DNA of 9,865 bases from an uncultured Bacilli bacterium (GTDB lineage Bacteria > Bacillota_I > Bacilli_A > RF39 > UBA660), in assembly GCA_944350405.1 (NCBI GenBank), contig CALVPC010000035.1:1-9865 (forward strand), read 5' to 3'. The notes under the pieces are model-generated. The model was not told where the DNA came from and did no database searches. It saw nothing but the letters and a program-made list of their open reading frames with translations. Positions 5,836 to 9,865 of this stretch are shown piece after piece; positions within the stretch are counted from its first letter, which is position 1; each line of letters begins with the position of its first letter. Made by a program: the position numbers and the translations under genes.

Positions 5836-7143
5836 TTATAAATTTTGTTTTAACAGTTGATTAAGCTCTACTGCATATTCCATAGGAAGTTCTTGTTTAA
5901 ATCTATCAGTAAATCCAAGTATTATTAAATCAATAGCCTCATCTTCACTAAGACCTCTACTCATTAAATAAAATAACTTTTCTTGACTTATTCTAGATAC
6001 TGTAGCTTCATGTTCAATAAAGCTAGTTCCATTAGATACTATATTTATAGGAAATGTATCACTACTAGACTTTCTATCTAAAATAAGAGAATCACATTTA
6101 ATTATTGAATTAGAATTAGAAGCATCTTTTTTTATTTCTACTTTACCTCTAAAATCAGCCTTACCACCACCTAAAGCTATACTTTTAGAAATTATATTAC
6201 TATTAGTATTTTTACCAATATGTATCATCTTTGCCCCACTATCTTGATGTTGACCTTCTTTAGCCATACTTATAGTAATACAAGTACTACTTGAATTATC
6301 ACCCTTTAAAACAGAACAAGGATATTTCATAGTTTTATAAGAACCTATATTACCATCTATCCACTCCATTTTTCCTGAATCTAGCACTAAAGCTCTTTTT
6401 GTTACCAAATTATATACATTAGTAGCCCAATTTTGAATAGTAGAATATCTACATGTGCTATTTTTACCAACATAAATCTCTACAACACCTGCATGCAAAT
6501 TACTAGTAGAATAACTCCTGGCAGTACATCCTTCAATATAATGTAGACTACTATTATCATCAACAATAATAAGAGTTCTTTCAAATTGCCCTAAATCTTT
6601 ACGATTAATTCTAAAATAACTTTGAAGAGGTCTATCAAGTTTTGTATTTTTTGGAATATAAATAAAACTTCCTCCAGAAAATACTGCACCATTTAAAGCA
6701 GTGAATATATTTTCTTCTGGCTTAACTATCTTAGAAAAGTATTTCCATACCAACTCAGGATATTTTCTAAATGCCTCTTCAATAGAAGTAAAAATAACAT
6801 TTTTTTCTTCAAGCTCTCTTAACATATTATGATAAATAACTTCACTTTGATATTGAACGCCAATCCCATCCATATGATTTTCTGATTCTAAAACACCTAA
6901 AGAATCAAATTCATTTTTAACATCTACATTTATGTTATTCCAATCATCAGTTAAAGCATTATCATTCATCTCATAATATAAAATATCATCAAAATTTATA
7001 TCAATCTTTGGACCAAATGATGGAAGAGACATATTTTTAAAAAGATTATAACATCTTAAACGATAATCTAATATATCCAAACTTTCACCTTTAAACTTTG
7101 AAATATTCTTTATTTTACTTTCATCTATTCCTTTAATTATCAT
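5836..7143 (-). CDS. sufB: Fe-S cluster assembly scaffold SufB
   Basis: Scaffold subunit of the SufBCD complex on which Fe-S clusters are built before transfer to apoproteins; cytoplasmic. The 435 residues carry the family marks: GIDESKIKNISKFKGE near the N-terminus, SFGPKIDINFDDILYY (42-57), SGGSFIYIPKN (156-166), the beta-helix core with SSLHYIEGCTA (198-208, C206), KCDSLIL (349-355, C350) and FIEHEATVSRISQEKLFYLMSRG (E377, H378, E379). C206, C350 and H378 align with E. coli C254, C405 and H433, which are implicated in sulfur transfer and cluster formation. The N-terminus is some 25 residues shorter than in many homologues (about 465 residues). Last gene of the operon: its ATG overlaps the sufU stop by 4 bases (ATGA), with AAAGGA 9 bases upstream inside sufU, so translation is probably coupled. 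It ends with TAA. Confidence 0.97.
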   Translation of the reverse strand: MIIKGIDESKIKNISKFKGESLDILDYRLRCYNLFKNMSLPSFGPKIDINFDDILYYEMNDNALTDDWNNINVDVKNEFDSLGVLESENHMDGIGVQYQSEVIYHNMLRELEEKNVIFTSIEEAFRKYPELVWKYFSKIVKPEENIFTALNGAVFSGGSFIYIPKNTKLDRPLQSYFRINRKDLGQFERTLIIVDDNSSLHYIEGCTARSYSTSNLHAGVVEIYVGKNSTCRYSTIQNWATNVYNLVTKRALVLDSGKMEWIDGNIGSYKTMKYPCSVLKGDNSSSTCITISMAKEGQHQDSGAKMIHIGKNTNSNIISKSIALGGGKADFRGKVEIKKDASNSNSIIKCDSLILDRKSSSDTFPINIVSNGTSFIEHEATVSRISQEKLFYLMSRGLSEDEAIDLIILGFTDRFKQELPMEYAVELNQLLKQNL

Positions 7144-7565
7144 TTTTTCAAATCCTTTACTAATCTTTCTATAGCCTTACTTGGTAAAAGAGCACAATTT
7201 TTTCTATTAGGTTGAAGATATATTTCATCATATACAATAAGATCTTCTAATAAGTTTTCATCATATGGTTTTTCATTTATCATATTTTGATAATTTTTAA
7301 GAAGATTTTCTGCCTCTAATATCGTTTTCCCAATAAGTCTCCTTAACATAATAGAAGTAGCACTAGTAGATATTGCACAGGCTTCACCATTAAAATATGC
7401 ATCAATAATATAACCACCCTCTACTTTAAAATAAATATCTAAATTATCAATACACGATTCATTATTAGTATTTATTTTTATATATCCATCAAAAGTACCA
7501 TCTTTTTTATGAAAAGGATTTTGAAAATTATCTAGTATAATTTCTCTTCTTAAATTTTTATCCAT
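7140..7565 (-). CDS. sufU: Sulfur-relay protein SufU
   Basis: Zinc-dependent sulfurtransferase that accepts persulfide sulfur from SufS and passes it towards SufBCD. The 141 residues hold the family's zinc ligands: C38 and D40 in NNESCIDNL, C63 in FNGEACAISTSA and C124 in NRKNCALLPSKA, equivalent to C41, D43, C66 and C128 of Bacillus subtilis SufU. The first motif is unusual: the common SCGD is SCID here. The length is close to the family's (about 145). Its ATG overlaps the TAA of sufS by one base (TAATG), with GGTGAT just upstream; its TGA overlaps the ATG of sufB and is followed in frame by TAA. The presence of SufU rather than SufE supports a Bacillota origin. Confidence 0.96.
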   Translation of the reverse strand: MDKNLRREIILDNFQNPFHKKDGTFDGYIKINTNNESCIDNLDIYFKVEGGYIIDAYFNGEACAISTSATSIMLRRLIGKTILEAENLLKNYQNMINEKPYDENLLEDLIVYDEIYLQPNRKNCALLPSKAIERLVKDLKK

Positions 7566-8761
7566 TATATCACCACTTCAAATATGTTTTTAGAATTTTT
7601 TAATACTTCAATTAGTTTATCAATCTCTTCTTTTGTATTATATAAATATAAAGATATTCTACAAGTATTTTTAATACCTAATTCATCTTTTAAAAGTTTA
7701 GCACAATGATTACCAGCACGAACACATATATTATAATGATCTAAATACACTGCAGTATCTTGTGGAAATACCCCATCAATATTAAATAAAATATTAGCAG
7801 ATTCAGCATTTTTATTAAGTACTGTCACGTTTTCCACTTCAAGAAGTCTTTTAAGCAAATAATCTTTTAATTCTTGATCATGCTTTTCTATATTTTTAAG
7901 TCCTACTTTATTTATATATTTTATAGCACTACCAAGACCAATTACTCCAGCAATATTGCCTGTACCTGCTTCAAACTTAGAAGGAGGTTCATGATACATA
8001 AAAGATCCATCACTTTCAAAATAACTATTCATACCTCCGCCCACTCTTGTAGGATGCATTTTAACTAACAAATCATATTTTCCATAAAGCACCCCTACTC
8101 CAGTTGGGCCTAACATCTTATGACCAGAAAATGCTAAAAAATCTATATTACTGCGTCTAACATCAATCTTTCTATGTCCAATACTTTGAGCAGCATCTAC
8201 CACAAAATAAATGTTTTTTTTCTTTAAAATCTCTCCAATTTTTTCTATATCTCTAACATCTCCAATAGTATTAGTAACATGAGCTAAAGAAACTAACTTA
8301 GTATTTTTTGTAAGAGATTCTTCTAAACTTTTTGGAGTAAGCTTTAAGTTTTCATCAAGTTTAGCATATTTTACCTTAATACCAATTTCACTTTCTAACT
8401 CAAGCCAAGGCAGTACATTAGAAGCATGTTCTAATTTAGTAATAAGAACTTCATCACCTTTTTTCAATATATTCTTAAAAAAACCAAAAGCAACCATATT
8501 CAAAGAATCCGTAGCACCACTTGTAAAAACTATCTCCTTTGAACTTTCAGCATTAATATAATCCTTAACAAGTTCTCTCACTTCTTCATAACGCATATCA
8601 ACTTTAAGACTAGTCTTATAGTCACCTCTGTGAGCATTAGAAGTATACTTTGTATAATATTCTACAACAGCATCCACTACTTCTTTAGGCTTAAATGTCG
8701 TAGCATTATTGTCAAAAAATATTATATCAGACTTTAATATTTCAAAATCTTCACGATTCAT
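7565..8761 (-). CDS. sufS: Cysteine desulfurase SufS (type II)
   Basis: PLP-dependent enzyme that converts L-cysteine to alanine and leaves a persulfide on its catalytic cysteine, the sulfur donor of the pathway. The 398 residues (family about 406) show IIFFDNNATTFKP (13-25), the PLP-stacking His in TKLEHASNVLPW (H112), VVDAAQSIGH (D189, Q192), the PLP lysine in AFSGHKMLGPTGVGVLYG (K215), and the catalytic cysteine in VRAGNHCAK (C353). The common RAGHHCAQ is RAGNHCAK here, a mild substitution. The start at 8761 is fixed by GGAGGTGAT 7 bases upstream, which overlaps the end of sufD. Its stop shares one base with the sufU start; both proteins are expected to work as a pair. Confidence 0.97.
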   Translation of the reverse strand: MNREDFEILKSDIIFFDNNATTFKPKEVVDAVVEYYTKYTSNAHRGDYKTSLKVDMRYEEVRELVKDYINAESSKEIVFTSGATDSLNMVAFGFFKNILKKGDEVLITKLEHASNVLPWLELESEIGIKVKYAKLDENLKLTPKSLEESLTKNTKLVSLAHVTNTIGDVRDIEKIGEILKKKNIYFVVDAAQSIGHRKIDVRRSNIDFLAFSGHKMLGPTGVGVLYGKYDLLVKMHPTRVGGGMNSYFESDGSFMYHEPPSKFEAGTGNIAGVIGLGSAIKYINKVGLKNIEKHDQELKDYLLKRLLEVENVTVLNKNAESANILFNIDGVFPQDTAVYLDHYNICVRAGNHCAKLLKDELGIKNTCRISLYLYNTKEEIDKLIEVLKNSKNIFEVVI

Positions 8762-8764
8762 CTT

Positions 8765-8773
8765 ATCACCTCC
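8765..8773 (-). promoter_or_regulatory. sufS ribosome binding site inside the sufD 3' end
   Basis: GGAGGTGAT on the minus strand covers the last codons of sufD (TGG AGG TGA) and is followed by TAAG and the sufS ATG. The core GGAGG is 7 bases from the start. One sequence thus serves as Trp-Arg-stop codons and as the strong initiation signal of the next gene. Confidence 0.8.
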
Positions 8774-9461
8774 AATACAAATCTAATTTTTCTAGTATGA
8801 TATTTATCTCTTTATAAGATAACTTCATTTTTCCAATTAAAAATGCTTTAGCAAGAAGCTTTCTTGCATCATTAAGGGAAATACCTCTCGATTTTATATA
8901 AAAAATATCTTCTTCTTTAAAATCACCAATATAAGCCGAGTGATTAGCATTAATATCATCATTATCTATTATTAGATTTGGATCTATTTTACCAGATCCA
9001 TCTCTAACTAATATTATTTTACTATCTTGATTGGCACAAATCTTAATACTATCTTTAGGAATAACTGTATTTATGACAAAACTCAATTTATTACTATCTA
9101 AATTTATACCATGATTAATAACTTTACTTATCTGATTTTTACAATTATGATTTACTGTAATCTCATAACTATTATCATGTTCATTAATTGTACTATAAAC
9201 ATAATCTAAATTTATATCTTCACGATTTAAATCTAATTTTAAACTAACACTACTATCTACAGCAAAAACATTAAAACTAAAATTACTACTTATATCATAA
9301 GAACCATTAATTACTGAATTATAAACATACATAAAAACTTTAATATCACTAGTTACTTCATATTTTACATCAATATTACAATTTTCATAAAATATTACAG
9401 TATCTTCACTAAGTTTAATAATCTTTTCTAGAGTCTCATCCCTTACTTCTATTTTATTCAT
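8766..9461 (-). CDS. sufD: Short SufD-type Fe-S assembly protein
   Basis: Partner of SufB and SufC in the scaffold complex. Only 231 residues, against about 400-440 in typical SufD, but the C-terminal half is clear: a strand-rich beta-helix-like region (about 35-165) and the closing SufB/SufD motif ANHSAYIGDFKEEDIFYIK (172-190) followed by SRGISLNDARKLLAKAF. H174 aligns with the conserved His of SufD (H360 in E. coli). The helical N-terminal domain and part of the beta-helix are absent, and no such sequence is found upstream in frame, because sufC occupies that space. The start at 9461 is preferred to an ATG at 9548 in the same frame: it has AGAGGAAA upstream, overlaps the end of sufC by 8 bases and removes a Lys/Arg-rich extension that reads as out-of-frame sufC. 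The frame is intact and the active motif kept, so this looks like a reduced protein rather than a pseudogene. It ends with TGA followed in frame by TAA. Confidence 0.88.
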   Translation of the reverse strand: MNKIEVRDETLEKIIKLSEDTVIFYENCNIDVKYEVTSDIKVFMYVYNSVINGSYDISSNFSFNVFAVDSSVSLKLDLNREDINLDYVYSTINEHDNSYEITVNHNCKNQISKVINHGINLDSNKLSFVINTVIPKDSIKICANQDSKIILVRDGSGKIDPNLIIDNDDINANHSAYIGDFKEEDIFYIKSRGISLNDARKLLAKAFLIGKMKLSYKEINIILEKLDLYWR

Positions 9462-9865
9462 ATAACGTTTCCTCTTCTTGTATCGATTCACTACTTTCAA
9501 AACTTTTATAACCATTTTCTTCAATAATACGTGCCAAAGAAAAATCACCAGTTTTTACAATCTTACCATTTATTAAAATATGTATATAATCTGGCTTAAT
9601 AAAATCTAATATCTTATTATGATGAGTAATAAGAAGCACTGAAGCATGACTATCTAAAATATATTGATTAGTAACTTGACATACTGTTTTTAAACTATCA
9701 ACATCAAGTCCAGAATCGAGCTCATCTAAAATTAAAAATCTCGGTTTTAACATTTTCATTTGTATAATCTCGTTCTTTTTCTTCTCACCACCAGAAAAAT
9801 TACTATTTATATATCTATGCATCATATCTTTAGAAAGATTAAGCTCATTATAATTACTCTCAAGC
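9454..9865 (-). CDS. sufC: Suf ABC-type ATPase SufC, partial (N-terminus outside window)
   Basis: ATPase subunit that drives conformational change in the SufBCD scaffold; a cytoplasmic ABC protein without transport function. The last 136 residues are present. Seen in order: the ABC signature in NSNFSGGEKKKNEIIQM; Walker B in FLILDELDSGLDVDSLK, with the catalytic Glu and the DSGLD D-loop typical of SufC; the H-loop in LLITHHNKILDFI; and the family's PDYIHILINGKIVKTGD and ENGY end. A Glu/Ser-rich tail of about 17 residues (SSESIQEEETLYE) closes the protein. Walker A and the Q-loop lie beyond 9865. First visible gene of the operon; its stop overlaps the sufD start by 8 bases. The operon promoter is outside the window. 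Confidence 0.96.
   Translation of the reverse strand, partial: LESNYNELNLSKDMMHRYINSNFSGGEKKKNEIIQMKMLKPRFLILDELDSGLDVDSLKTVCQVTNQYILDSHASVLLITHHNKILDFIKPDYIHILINGKIVKTGDFSLARIIEENGYKSFESSESIQEEETLYE

Noticed and set aside
5789..5836. Three copies of ATATTTTAA (minus strand) after sufB, spaced 14 and 25 bases
   Set aside because: The spacing is irregular and such words are common by chance in sequence this AT-rich; no operator or repeat family can be supported.
7874..8068. Plus-strand reading frame of 64 codons
   Set aside because: Antisense to the conserved core of sufS, with no initiation signal.
1..9865. Reassignment of TGA to tryptophan, as in mollicutes
   Set aside because: The tryptophan codons checked in nifJ, sufB, sufS and sufD are TGG, no in-frame TGA occurs in the 861 readable nifJ codons, and TGA ends sufU and sufD.
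1..9865. Functional linkage of nifJ with the suf operon as one Fe-S module
   Set aside because: Three or more separate transcription units and terminators lie between them. NifJ does need Fe-S clusters, but nothing here shows a shared regulator.

Overview
The window is about 10 kb of very AT-rich DNA with every supported gene on the minus strand. The anaerobic enzyme pyruvate:ferredoxin oxidoreductase, a SUF iron-sulfur operon with SufU (the Bacillota gene order C-D-S-U-B), strong GGAGG ribosome binding sites and T-tailed hairpin terminators suggest a low-GC Bacillota, probably a fermentative anaerobe. The standard code fits: the tryptophan codons checked are TGG, the 861 readable nifJ codons contain no in-frame TGA, and TGA ends two suf genes. 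I cannot name the genus from sequence alone.

In transcription order (right to left): 9865-5836 is a tightly packed suf operon, sufC (5' end outside the window), sufD, sufS, sufU and sufB, with overlaps of 1-8 bases or a 4-base gap, closed by a strong terminator at 5740-5780. It would make Fe-S clusters: SufS takes sulfur from cysteine, SufU carries it, and SufB with SufC and SufD forms the scaffold. Next comes ssb (5666-5340), a short single-stranded-DNA-binding protein with its own promoter and terminator. At 5226-4123 lies a membrane-anchored extracellular beta-helix protein of the Cthe_2159/DUF4353 type. A two-gene unit follows (4031-2632): a DUF1292-like small protein and an unrecognised acidic coiled-coil protein, with a promoter that lies inside the preceding gene's terminator. 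Last is nifJ (2583 to beyond position 1), whose C-terminal third is outside the window.

The genes form at least five transcription units. The metabolic link is loose: NifJ needs three [4Fe-4S] clusters of the kind the Suf proteins supply. No intergenic stretch exceeds 170 bases. I saw no tRNA, rRNA, CRISPR array, insertion sequence or prophage gene.

Most of the window is ordinary housekeeping. The least explained parts are the coiled-coil protein paired with DUF1292, the roughly half-length SufD, and the compact terminator/promoter junctions.
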